A stretch of 37,763 nucleotides of DNA, taken from contig JAAAPI010000086.1 in the NCBI GenBank assembly GCA_009908325.1, positions 1-37,763 on the forward strand, in the 5' to 3' direction. Shown one piece after another: positions 26,313 through 33,401 of this stretch. Origin of the DNA: Verrucomicrobiota bacterium (lineage in GTDB: Bacteria > Verrucomicrobiota > Verrucomicrobiia > Opitutales > Coraliomargaritaceae). The notes beneath the pieces were generated by a model. It ran no database searches and was not told the DNA's origin. It saw only the letters and a program-made list of their open reading frames with translations. The first letter of the stretch is position 1. Every line of letters starts with the position of its first letter. The position numbers and the translations under genes were made by a program.

Positions 26313-26972
26313 TTATCGCCTTTTTCTATTTGAGAGGGTTCTTAGCCCCTGCGGTAGATTTTTCGGAGTAATCGTCTGGATAGCATCCTGGGAAGAGCAA
26401 GCTTCGGTGAGAGCATCATCCATCTTTGGCACAATAATGAGCACCTGATCGCACTTTAGCTCATCCCGAATGATCCGGGCAGAAATCAGAGACCTCTCGA
26501 GGTCGCGTTTCACATTGGCCCGGCACTCCAGGGCGATGCGCTCGTCACCTACCTCTATCATAAAGTCAGTGATGACGGGGCCCTTGGTGAAGTCACTTTG
26601 AAAGGGGATCGCGGTCTTATCCAGGGTGGCAGCGACTTTGTTGCGAAAAGCGACTGCAGCCGTCTTCATTTCCAAGAATCGCCGGACTCGCTCTTCCTCG
26701 GTGGCAGCGTTCGCCGGATCGTCGAGGAGAGGGGAGGCTGGGAGCTTTGTTTCCCCGAGGGACTCGTATGCGGCCAATAATACCTGTTCCTCTCTGCTGC
26801 TCTGACAGAGCACCTTCATCATCCGGGAAAGCGTGACCTGGCGTGGACGCGTCTTGCCCGTCAAAATCTGGCTGACTGAGGTGGCACTGATGCCGATCTC
26901 CTCCGCGAGGCGGGCCCCTGTCAGATTTTGACGAGCCATTAGATCTCGAAGAGTTTCAGAGAGTCGGTTCAT
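26313..26972 (-). CDS. XRE-family regulator fused to a restriction-nuclease-like domain
   Basis: The first 65 residues are a Cro/CI-type helix-turn-helix (LTGARLAEEIGISATSVSQI). The C-terminal 110 residues look like a degenerate PD-(D/E)XK domain: VITDFMIEVGDERIALECRA has D and E in place but Arg where the catalytic Lys is normal. This suggests a domain that binds but does not cut. It is the first gene of the island after the tRNA, and an inverted repeat lies right before its ATG, so autoregulation is likely. It probably controls the helicase, NYN and methylase genes downstream, a common arrangement for restriction modules. The HTH is certain; the nuclease-like domain is a moderate inference. 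Confidence 0.88.
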   Translation of the reverse strand: MNRLSETLRDLMARQNLTGARLAEEIGISATSVSQILTGKTRPRQVTLSRMMKVLCQSSREEQVLLAAYESLGETKLPASPLLDDPANAATEEERVRRFLEMKTAAVAFRNKVAATLDKTAIPFQSDFTKGPVITDFMIEVGDERIALECRANVKRDLERSLISARIIRDELKCDQVLIIVPKMDDALTEACSSQDAIQTITPKNLPQGLRTLSNRKRR

Positions 26973-26973
26973 A

Positions 26974-27000
26974 CGTCAGGAACCAACCTGATTCCGTCAG
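26974..27000. promoter_or_regulatory. Candidate operator for the XRE regulator
   Basis: TCAGG-AACCAA-CCTGA (26976-26991) is a perfect dyad with 5-bp arms lying 3 bases from the XRE start codon. CGTCAG occurs at 26974-26979 and again at 26995-27000, 21 bp apart, which is two helical turns. Such a site next to a regulator gene suggests autorepression. Confidence 0.55.
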
Positions 27001-27260
27001 AATCCTATGGCAAGGAATTTAAGTTCTTTAAGCGTTGATTTTGGGTAACCACGCTCTGGCGGTGACCCTCAATGAGGCCTAAACCTTCTTCATGAGTTTC
27101 AAACCCAGCTGCAAAAGAGAAAACCGCGTTAGCGGCGCGGATATCGGCGCAATACTGAGGGAAGACTATCAGTAGCCCGCAGAGTGGCGCAGATCGGCTT
27201 ATATGCGCACCCCTGCAGATATGCATCTGTGGTGACTTTGTGGTGACTTTGCCCTGATAC
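27001..27260. other. Gene-free spacer between the island regulator and the tRNA terminator
   Basis: No convincing gene is seen. An 85-codon minus frame (27005-27262) has no recognisable domain. The stretch holds a tandem 11-bp repeat, TGGTGACTTTG, at 27230-27240 and 27241-27251, close to the tRNA side. It is a candidate junction between island and chromosome, but no integrase or copy of the tRNA 3' end was found. Confidence 0.6.
27230..27251. repeat. Tandem 11-bp repeat next to the tRNA-Asp terminator
   Basis: TGGTGACTTTG occurs twice head to tail. A similar string, TGCATC plus a short gap plus TGTGGTGACTT, is found at 22923-22942 at the 3' end of the helicase gene and at 27222-27239 here. 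Confidence 0.7.
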
Positions 27261-27300
27261 AAAAAAGAAGGGCCTGTAAGTATTTAACTTACAGGCCCTT
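27261..27300 (-). terminator. Rho-independent terminator of tRNA-Asp
   Basis: A 14-bp perfect stem (27268-27281 with 27287-27300) around a 5-base loop is followed on the minus strand by CTTTTTTG. It starts 7 bases beyond the tRNA CCA end and closes the tRNA transcript. Confidence 0.92.
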
Positions 27301-27307
27301 GCTTAAA

Positions 27308-27384
27308 TGGCGGGATAGACGGGACTTGAACCCGCGGCCTCCTGCGTGACAGGCAGGCGCTCTAACCAACTGAGCTACTACCCC
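27308..27384 (-). tRNA. tRNA-Asp (anticodon GTC), CCA encoded
   Basis: The minus strand folds into a full cloverleaf. The acceptor arm is GGGGTAG/CTATCCC with one G-T pair and discriminator G. The D arm has AGCTCAGTTGGTTAGAGC. The anticodon arm is CCTGC-CTGTCAC-GCAGG with anticodon GTC, and the T arm has GCGGGTTCAAGTCCCGT. The terminal CCA is encoded. A TTGACA box lies upstream and a strong terminator follows. The island begins beyond its 3' end, the usual side for integration of mobile islands. Confidence 0.97.
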
Positions 27385-27404
27385 AAAAAGTTGGGAAGCT
27401 TTGG

Positions 27405-27432
27405 AGAATGGAATTTGCCATCGGCATGTCAA
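27405..27432 (-). promoter_or_regulatory. Sigma-70 type promoter of tRNA-Asp
   Basis: On the minus strand a perfect TTGACA (27427-27432) is followed after 16 bases by CATTCT (27405-27410), about 20 bases upstream of the tRNA 5' end. Position and -35 quality support a promoter; the -10 box is weak. Confidence 0.65.
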
Positions 27433-27489
27433 GCGGTGTTTCTGCCAAATTTTGAAATATTTTTTCGTAGGCTGAAACGGCTGCCGTGG

Positions 27490-27681
27490 CTAGCGAAACT
27501 GGCCTTGTTCCGCACGATATTCATAGCCGGCAGCCTTCAGGTGAGCCGAGAGTGCCTCTGCATCGATATCGTGGGTGCGGCAGAGGTCTTGTAGTGATTC
27601 GGCCTCGTTGCGCAGCTCGGTGTTGACCAGCCCGACCAGAAGGTGGGGGTCCATTTGCTGAAAACGGCTCCAATCAGTCAT
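27490..27681 (-). CDS. DUF4250 domain-containing protein
   Basis: This 63-aa protein fits the DUF4250 family along its whole length: a helix HLLVGLVNTELRNEAESLQD, then LCRTHDIDAEALSAHLKAAG and YEYRAEQGQF. The family is small, soluble and of unknown function, and the sequence pattern suggests a helix-turn-helix-like bundle. It starts 11 bp after the stop of the foldase gene, which suggests co-transcription. It is the last protein gene before the tRNA. Confidence 0.85.
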   Translation of the reverse strand: MTDWSRFQQMDPHLLVGLVNTELRNEAESLQDLCRTHDIDAEALSAHLKAAGYEYRAEQGQFR

Positions 27682-27692
27682 ACCGCGCCCGC

Positions 27693-29360
27693 TTATTCTT
27701 GCAGCCTCTCCTCGGGCAGACCGCGGACGATGAGTTCGTTCAGGTAGGCGTTACTGCTGGAATAGGCGGAAAAACGGGCCAGGAAATCCTCTGCCTGAGT
27801 GAAGTCTTCGTCGTCGGCTGCGATTTCGGGGACTTCTTTTTCGATGAGATGGACGAAAATGCCGCTTTGCCCGGCGGTAATCATCGGGGAAATCCCGCCC
27901 GCATCCATGCGCTGGGCGCGTTGCAGTGCGCTGCGGTTTAGCTCGGGTGGCGCTTCCCGGGGAGTGAATGCAGCGAAAGATTGGACGCTAAGACCGAGCG
28001 CTTCGGCGGCTTCGGCGAACGTCGTGCCCTCGGCGACCTCGCTTTCAATTTCGGCTTGGAGGCTTTCCCCCTTTTCGTTGAAGCGGCGGCGTTTCTCTTC
28101 AGCCATGTAATTGGCCCTGACTTCGTTTTTGACGGCCTCAAACTCGGGTATTTCCGGTGCAATGCGTCCTTCGTAGAGTAAAACAGCGAAGCCGTTATCC
28201 AGCTGAAAGGGGTCGGTGTAGTAGCGGTTACCACCGAGTGCAAAGGCCGCTTCGAGCATTTCCGCCGGGAGCGCGCGCTGGCGGGCTCCCTGGAGCGTGT
28301 AAGGCTCGATCCTGGTCAGACTGAGTTCCGATTGATTGAGAAGGGTGTTAAAGGCAGCCGAGTCGCGTTTGATTTCATCGCGGTAGAGTTTGAAAGCAAA
28401 GTTTTGGGCCGCCTCGTTGGCCAGACGTTGAGCGCGTTCCGCACGGTAGCTCTCGGCGACGGCCTCGCGGACATCGTCAAAGGTGACGTTTGGCGTTTCC
28501 GCCTCTTCGCTGCTTTCGGAATCCCCGGCTGTGTCCTCGCTCGCGGCCTCAAAACCGGCCACAAACTGCTCGCGGTTGGCGATGAAATGTTCGCGTAGTT
28601 CAGAGTCGCCGGCTTCCGGCACCTGGTCGAGAAAGTCCGCCTCGTCAAAGAACACGTAGCTGGCGCGGATGCGCTCGGGGATTTCGTAACTCAGTTTATT
28701 GGCCTCGTAATAATCTTTAAGAATTGCGTCGCTCGTATCGATTTCCGGGGAGAAATCGGCATAGCTGAGTTGCGCGGTTTCCAGGGTGTATTGCGTGCGA
28801 TTGCGCTGGGTTTGAGCACGTGCCTCGGCGGGTAGCAGATAGCCCGGCCCGGAGAGCGCAGCGGCGATTTGATCGATCCGGTAGTTCTCTGTGAGCACTT
28901 CGAGGACAAGCCCTTGCGGGGTGCGCGGGTTGGACTCGATCTGGTCGACGAAGCGGGTGAATTCGTCGGCACTGAACTCGCCTTCGGGCCCCTGGAAGGC
29001 ACGCTTCGTCTGAATGTATTCGGCCATTGTTGGTTCGTCCGGGGCAGGCACCCCGACCTCGTCGGCCAGATGCAAGCGGGCGATTCGGCCCATCAGCATG
29101 GATTGAAACTGTTGATCGTCCCGAATCTGCTGCCCGTCGAGAAAGGCGCTGAGCTGCACTTTTTCGATAATGGCTTCGCGCTCGCGCTGAGAATTCAGGT
29201 CGATCCCGTAAAAGAGACTTTCCTGATAGCCGCTACGGTCGGTCGTGCAACCGGGCGTGTTACCTATCGTAAAAACAAAGGCGACGATGATGAGGGCCAG
29301 AAGCGATAAAAATACCCAACGGCCATGGCGGATGAGGCGGTCTTGAATCCAGGAGATCAT
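27693..29360 (-). CDS. SurA/PpiD-like periplasmic foldase, membrane anchored
   Basis: This 555-aa protein starts with one membrane anchor (WVFLSLLALIIVAFVFTIG, about residues 15-33) typical of PpiD-type peptidyl-prolyl isomerases. A SurA-N-like helical chaperone region follows. A parvulin-like segment near residues 370-410 (FALGGNRYYTDPFQLDNGFA, then VLLYEGRIAPEI) precedes a second helical region. An acidic Glu/Ser-rich linker sits near residues 280-300. The protein probably helps fold secreted or outer-membrane proteins from the periplasmic face. It is upstream of the DUF4250 gene by 11 bp and separated from the BrkB gene by 48 bp. The parvulin domain is divergent, so isomerase activity is uncertain. 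Confidence 0.85.
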   Translation of the reverse strand: MISWIQDRLIRHGRWVFLSLLALIIVAFVFTIGNTPGCTTDRSGYQESLFYGIDLNSQREREAIIEKVQLSAFLDGQQIRDDQQFQSMLMGRIARLHLADEVGVPAPDEPTMAEYIQTKRAFQGPEGEFSADEFTRFVDQIESNPRTPQGLVLEVLTENYRIDQIAAALSGPGYLLPAEARAQTQRNRTQYTLETAQLSYADFSPEIDTSDAILKDYYEANKLSYEIPERIRASYVFFDEADFLDQVPEAGDSELREHFIANREQFVAGFEAASEDTAGDSESSEEAETPNVTFDDVREAVAESYRAERAQRLANEAAQNFAFKLYRDEIKRDSAAFNTLLNQSELSLTRIEPYTLQGARQRALPAEMLEAAFALGGNRYYTDPFQLDNGFAVLLYEGRIAPEIPEFEAVKNEVRANYMAEEKRRRFNEKGESLQAEIESEVAEGTTFAEAAEALGLSVQSFAAFTPREAPPELNRSALQRAQRMDAGGISPMITAGQSGIFVHLIEKEVPEIAADDEDFTQAEDFLARFSAYSSSNAYLNELIVRGLPEERLQE

Positions 29361-29408
29361 AGAAATTAAAAAATGTGGGAGGCTAGATGCGCTTCGTGCG
29401 CTGTCAAC

Positions 29409-30872
29409 CTATTGGTTCTGCCCGATTAATTGGGCAAAACTTACGTTGGCATCGGGACAGTCCTCAAGGCTGAGGACTTTATCAAGGTATTTGCGAATAG
29501 CCGGATCGCGACTGGAAATGATTTCCGTGCCCTCATCATTACCGAAGGTTTCGATACTCTGCTTAAAATCGGCGAGTGTGATATTTTCGGCGGGGCAACC
29601 CGGTCGGTAGGCATGATCGCGCTCATCAGAGGAATTATGGCCCTCCACTTGGTTGAGGTAGCCGATCCCGCAAAGCCGCTCAATGCTCGAATTGAGAATA
29701 TGGCTGGGCACACGTATCTTTTTCAGGAGTTCGCTCACCCGCACGGGAGGCTCTCCAGCGTGAAAGCGCTGAAGGACGATCAACAATATGCTGAGTGATA
29801 TGAGTTCTCGAGAGCGCTCGCTTGTTTTTTGCCAGGCATTTTCGTTGGTCAGGAAGTCGGCATTCTGGACGGCGTAGGTCAGTTGACCGCCAAGAAGGAT
29901 CAATAACCAGAAGATATACAGGCCCAGCATCAGAATAACGATTATGCCAACCGAGCCGTAGAGACTTTTGTTGCTGACCACTTGCTGGACATAGAGAAAG
30001 GACAGCGTCTGATAACCCTTGAGCAAGGTGACAACGAGGGTCGCGCCGACCAGCGCGGGCCGCCATTCGACCTGCGTGTTTGGAATGAAACGAAGAAAGG
30101 CTGCGATGAGCAGCACAATCATGATGAAAACGAGAACCGGCAGGAAAAATTGAAAGGTGGCGGTGAGCGCCGCACCGAAGGGGAGCGTTTCCGTAAACCG
30201 CAGGAAGGTATTCAGCACTTGCAGCGAAACGGCGGCGGTGCCGATGACCGCGCCCAAACTGATGAAAGTCCAGTAGGTGACCACCCGCTCCGTGAAATTC
30301 CGGCCCTGACTGACACCCCAGAGGGTATTAAAAGAGGTCTCGATCGACGTCAATACGCGCAAACAAATGAAGAGAAGAACAAAAATACCGACCACACCGA
30401 CCGTGCCGGACTTGGCGACCTCACTGAAATTGTTGATCAATTCCAGGAGCTCCGGGGCCAGTTCTGTTTTTGTTTCCAACGAGTCTTCTTCGCCCTCCAC
30501 GGTAATAGCCACCTGGGGCGCGGCGAAGGCGATGACTTCGGTTATTTTCTGCACGACGACACTATCCTGCGGATCCGCGTTCTTATCGGATACATCCCGA
30601 TCCAGTAAAAACCCGGAAATCATGATGCCGAAGGCGATCAAAGGGCCAATCCCGATCGAGGAGTAGAAGGTGAGGGCGGCCGACTGCATCGGCAATTGGT
30701 TGCGCCGGAGGCCCTGCCAGGTGAGCGTGAAGATGCGCAAGAGGTGAAACAGTCGCGCCCGAACGGTGCGACGACCTAAGTGCTCCAGTTCCCAGATATC
30801 CTTACTGAGAAGGCTTTGGGTTCGGGCGCTGTAGGTTTTCAGGCGTTCGATGTTTTTTTGAAAAAATGACAC
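29409..30872 (-). CDS. YihY/BrkB-family inner membrane protein
   Basis: This 487-aa integral membrane protein belongs to the YihY/BrkB family (once called ribonuclease BN). The family signature is in LTWQGLRRNQLPMQSAALTF and YSSIGIGPLIAFGIM. About six membrane segments follow, with the later conserved stretch VEWRPALVGATLVVTLLKGY and YGSVGIIVILMLGLYIFWLL. The C-terminal 130 residues form a soluble, winged-helix-like tail (PPVRVSELLKKIRVPSHILN) seen in longer members. The start is GTG at 30872, 6 bp after the stop of the GYF-domain membrane gene. Transport or envelope function is suspected for the family, but none is established. Confidence 0.92.
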   Translation of the reverse strand: MSFFQKNIERLKTYSARTQSLLSKDIWELEHLGRRTVRARLFHLLRIFTLTWQGLRRNQLPMQSAALTFYSSIGIGPLIAFGIMISGFLLDRDVSDKNADPQDSVVVQKITEVIAFAAPQVAITVEGEEDSLETKTELAPELLELINNFSEVAKSGTVGVVGIFVLLFICLRVLTSIETSFNTLWGVSQGRNFTERVVTYWTFISLGAVIGTAAVSLQVLNTFLRFTETLPFGAALTATFQFFLPVLVFIMIVLLIAAFLRFIPNTQVEWRPALVGATLVVTLLKGYQTLSFLYVQQVVSNKSLYGSVGIIVILMLGLYIFWLLILLGGQLTYAVQNADFLTNENAWQKTSERSRELISLSILLIVLQRFHAGEPPVRVSELLKKIRVPSHILNSSIERLCGIGYLNQVEGHNSSDERDHAYRPGCPAENITLADFKQSIETFGNDEGTEIISSRDPAIRKYLDKVLSLEDCPDANVSFAQLIGQNQ

Positions 30873-30878
30873 GAGCGC

Positions 30879-31694
30879 TTATCCAACAAAATTGAAGACG
30901 ATGCGTTCAAAGAAGCCGTCGAAGCGACCGTTCAAAGCGAGGAAGGCCAGGTAACCATGGCCGCCGATACCCAGAATGAAGGCGAGCACCAGGGTGCTCA
31001 TACGTTGGGCGAGCGTTGCCATGAAAACGCCGAGGCCGGCCGCAATGGTAAGGCCGACCAGCATCGGGTCTCCGATGGCCCATCCAACATAGGCCCCGAA
31101 ACCGAGCCCGAGCATGGCGCGCCCGCGCAGGAGCGGATAGACCTCGGTGACAGAGAGCAGCAGGAGCACCGCCATCAGAAAATCAAACATCCCGACGAGG
31201 ATAACCGGATAGTTCAATACAATCGCCAGACTATTGGCCGAAAGCTGTTGTTCCATTTCCGGGATGAGGGGAAGGATCATGATCAGCGCCGACAGGAGCA
31301 TCATGACCGCGAGGCCAACGGCTGCGATCGACGTGGCTTTTTCCAGGCTTTTTCTGAGTTGGGTTTGCTTGCGCCGCTCCCTGGTGTCGCCCTCGGCAGC
31401 GGCGAGCATGTTTTCGACCTGAACCCCCTCATCCTCTGAATCCGCCTTTTTTTTACCCTTCATGGGGGCTTCTTCATCCTCGCGGAGGTTCAGGGAAAGT
31501 TTCTCGCGGGTTGGGAAAACCTCTGCGAGAAGATCTGCATTCCGGGCGAGCGGAATCCAATCCTCCTTTTCTTCGTCATAATATAGGGTGTTTGGGTTGA
31601 TCTGACCCGCGTCCGCTAGGGTGTTCAACTTGCTCGTGTCGAAGGGGCCGCGTGATTCGTCCTGCTCGGGAGTGCGTATGTAGTAATCGCTCAT
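30879..31694 (-). CDS. GYF_2/DUF4339 domain membrane protein
   Basis: This 271-aa protein (from the ATG at 31694, starting MSDYYIRTPEQDESRGPFD) has an N-terminal GYF_2 (DUF4339) domain, with RGPFDTSKLNTLADAGQINP and YYDEEKEDWIPL. This is a peptide-binding fold found in many Verrucomicrobiota and Planctomycetota membrane proteins. A charged linker follows (EEAPMKGKKKADSEDEG), then about five membrane segments. An in-frame ATG five codons upstream is less likely because the domain starts at MSDYY. It precedes the BrkB gene by 6 bp. No enzymatic motif is seen; a role in envelope organisation is only a guess. Confidence 0.88.
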   Translation of the reverse strand: MSDYYIRTPEQDESRGPFDTSKLNTLADAGQINPNTLYYDEEKEDWIPLARNADLLAEVFPTREKLSLNLREDEEAPMKGKKKADSEDEGVQVENMLAAAEGDTRERRKQTQLRKSLEKATSIAAVGLAVMMLLSALIMILPLIPEMEQQLSANSLAIVLNYPVILVGMFDFLMAVLLLLSVTEVYPLLRGRAMLGLGFGAYVGWAIGDPMLVGLTIAAGLGVFMATLAQRMSTLVLAFILGIGGHGYLAFLALNGRFDGFFERIVFNFVG

Positions 31695-31920
31695 GGTCTG
31701 CCGTTTCAAAAGGGTCGGTTTTCCGGGGAGGATAGTCTTGGCATTCGTGTTTCAGCAAGCGCAAAGCACGTGTTTCGATTCACTTTGAACTTGTGAAAGA
31801 TTCATTAAAATCACGGTAGGTTAAAAAAAAATCGCGTTTTGAATGGTTAAACTTTCACTCAGGCGTAAAAAACAAAGTCACAATCGTGTTACCGATACAA
31901 GTTGGGCTCCTCCTTGGGCC

Positions 31921-33219
31921 ATGAGAAAAGTGCGTATATTATTCTTAACATCAGTTTTCCCACCGCTGGGCTACAGCGGCCACGATGAGCGCTGTCGTCA
32001 GATGATCAATGCTCTGGCGAAGTATGGACACAATATTCAGCTTTTGACTTCGGATTATCGGCTCCCTCCGTTGGGAATGAAGGGCGAGCGCGGCATTTAT
32101 CGGGAGTTGAAGCTCTATCCGACACCAACTGCGGGTGAATCAGGGCTTGGGGATTCGTTTGCCGCAACGTACGGGCACGAGCGTTACAACGCAGGCACCT
32201 TAAACGAGCGAATCAGCCGCTTTCAGCCTGATGTGGTCTATGTCTGGAACATGCAGGGCCTGTCCAAATCGCTACTGTTTCAGCTACAGGCGGGTGGTAT
32301 ACCGTTGATATATGATCTACATTCGGATTGGCTGTTACCGGAAAACTTCAACGCAGACCCTTGGTATCGCTGGTGGTTTAATAACTCCAGTTTCCGATCA
32401 AAACTCTACAAGGAGGGAAATCGCTTTTTCGGGCGCGCCCGCCGCATCCTTCGGGCGTTACCAATCAAAGAGAGCACTGAATTGAATCTAAAGGGGAGCT
32501 ATGTCGTGTCTGAGTGGCTGAAAGCGACCTTGGCAGAAAACGGGTTGAGCGACGCAGCCGGTCTCCCCGTCATTTATCCGGGGCTGGAACTCGATAAAAT
32601 TCTCCCGAAAAATAAATTTCAGCCGAAGAAGCGCTTTCTTTGGGCAGGACGTCTGACGGAGGCGAAGGGTGCCGATCTGGCAGTCGAGGCGATTGGTATC
32701 CTGAAAGGGCGTGGTATTGATGCTAAACTCGATCTTTTTGGCATGGGGGATCCCCGTGAGCGAAAGGCCAAGCGCGCGCGAATTGAAGCACTCGGTTTGA
32801 TTGACCGGGTTCGGATGCGGGGGATACGGCCCGGGGAGATGACAAAGCACTACGCGCACTACGATGCAATCCTTTACACGAGTCGGAGCGGCGAACCGTT
32901 CTCCATGACAGTCCTCGAGGCGCTGCTTTCCAGGCTGCCGCTAATTGCGGCAAATGTGGGCGGGCATACGGAAATCCTCCGCGATCGTCGGAATACGTTG
33001 TTTTTTGAGGCGGGAAATGCCGAATTGCTCGCTGATGCCATGGTCGAGTTTATGGGCCTGCCTGATGCCGGGCAGACAATTGTATCTCATGACTTTGATT
33101 ATTTACAGAGCCGCCACTCCACTCTGGAGATCTGCTCAGAGATTGAGTCCTTTCTGGCGAAGGCGGCAACGAACGGACATCAGCCGGTGGAAGACGCGCA
33201 GGACAGTCTCTGCCGTTGA
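31921..33219 (+). CDS. Glycosyltransferase family 4 protein
   Basis: This 432-aa protein has a GT-B fold. The N-terminal Rossmann half begins MRKVRILFLTSVFPPLGYSG and continues HDERCRQMINALAKYGH. The C-terminal half carries RFLWAGRLTEAKGADLAVEA and a classic E-x7-E donor site (GEPFSMTVLEALLSRLPLIA), then GGHTEILRD. It therefore transfers a sugar from an activated nucleotide donor in the cytoplasm, perhaps for surface polysaccharide. The ATG at 31921 is preferred; an upstream in-frame ATG at 31843 would add 26 low-complexity residues. It is divergent from the GYF-domain gene and converges with the MetS-like gene (11-bp gap). The acceptor cannot be read. Confidence 0.92.
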   Translation: MRKVRILFLTSVFPPLGYSGHDERCRQMINALAKYGHNIQLLTSDYRLPPLGMKGERGIYRELKLYPTPTAGESGLGDSFAATYGHERYNAGTLNERISRFQPDVVYVWNMQGLSKSLLFQLQAGGIPLIYDLHSDWLLPENFNADPWYRWWFNNSSFRSKLYKEGNRFFGRARRILRALPIKESTELNLKGSYVVSEWLKATLAENGLSDAAGLPVIYPGLELDKILPKNKFQPKKRFLWAGRLTEAKGADLAVEAIGILKGRGIDAKLDLFGMGDPRERKAKRARIEALGLIDRVRMRGIRPGEMTKHYAHYDAILYTSRSGEPFSMTVLEALLSRLPLIAANVGGHTEILRDRRNTLFFEAGNAELLADAMVEFMGLPDAGQTIVSHDFDYLQSRHSTLEICSEIESFLAKAATNGHQPVEDAQDSLCR

Positions 33220-33230
33220 TCCGGAAATCT

Positions 33231-33398
33231 CTATCTTTCGTCCTTTTCCGGCCCTCCGAGGTCAGGGGGATCTTGCTCAAAACCGTGAATGTGTTCGGTC
33301 TCGTTCGGTGTTGTGACGATCTTGAAGATACACCAAACCAGCAAAGTACAGACCGCACCGATGGAAAGAATCATGATTAGCCAACCTGCTGTCGTCAT
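33231..33398 (-). CDS. MetS-like small subunit of the NSS transporter
   Basis: A 55-codon frame begins 3 bp after the transporter stop. It encodes a single membrane segment (WLIMILSIGAVCTLLVWCIF, residues 6-25) followed by a polar cytoplasmic tail (TPNETEHIHGFEQDPPDLGG). This size, topology and position match the MetS-type small subunits that pair with MetP-type sodium-dependent transporters. It probably stabilises or regulates the transporter. Overlapping longer frames in other phases have no such features. Function is inferred from family layout. Confidence 0.85.
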   Translation of the reverse strand: MTTAGWLIMILSIGAVCTLLVWCIFKIVTTPNETEHIHGFEQDPPDLGGPEKDER

Positions 33399-33401
33399 CG
33401 C

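Noticed and set aside
27005-27262. Integrase remnant next to the tRNA
   Set aside because: The 85-codon frame shows none of the tyrosine-recombinase motifs and no recognisable C-terminus.
33050-33358. Longer minus frames near the end of the glycosyltransferase gene
   Set aside because: They overlap the glycosyltransferase and conflict with the 55-codon MetS-like frame, which has the right position and a membrane helix.
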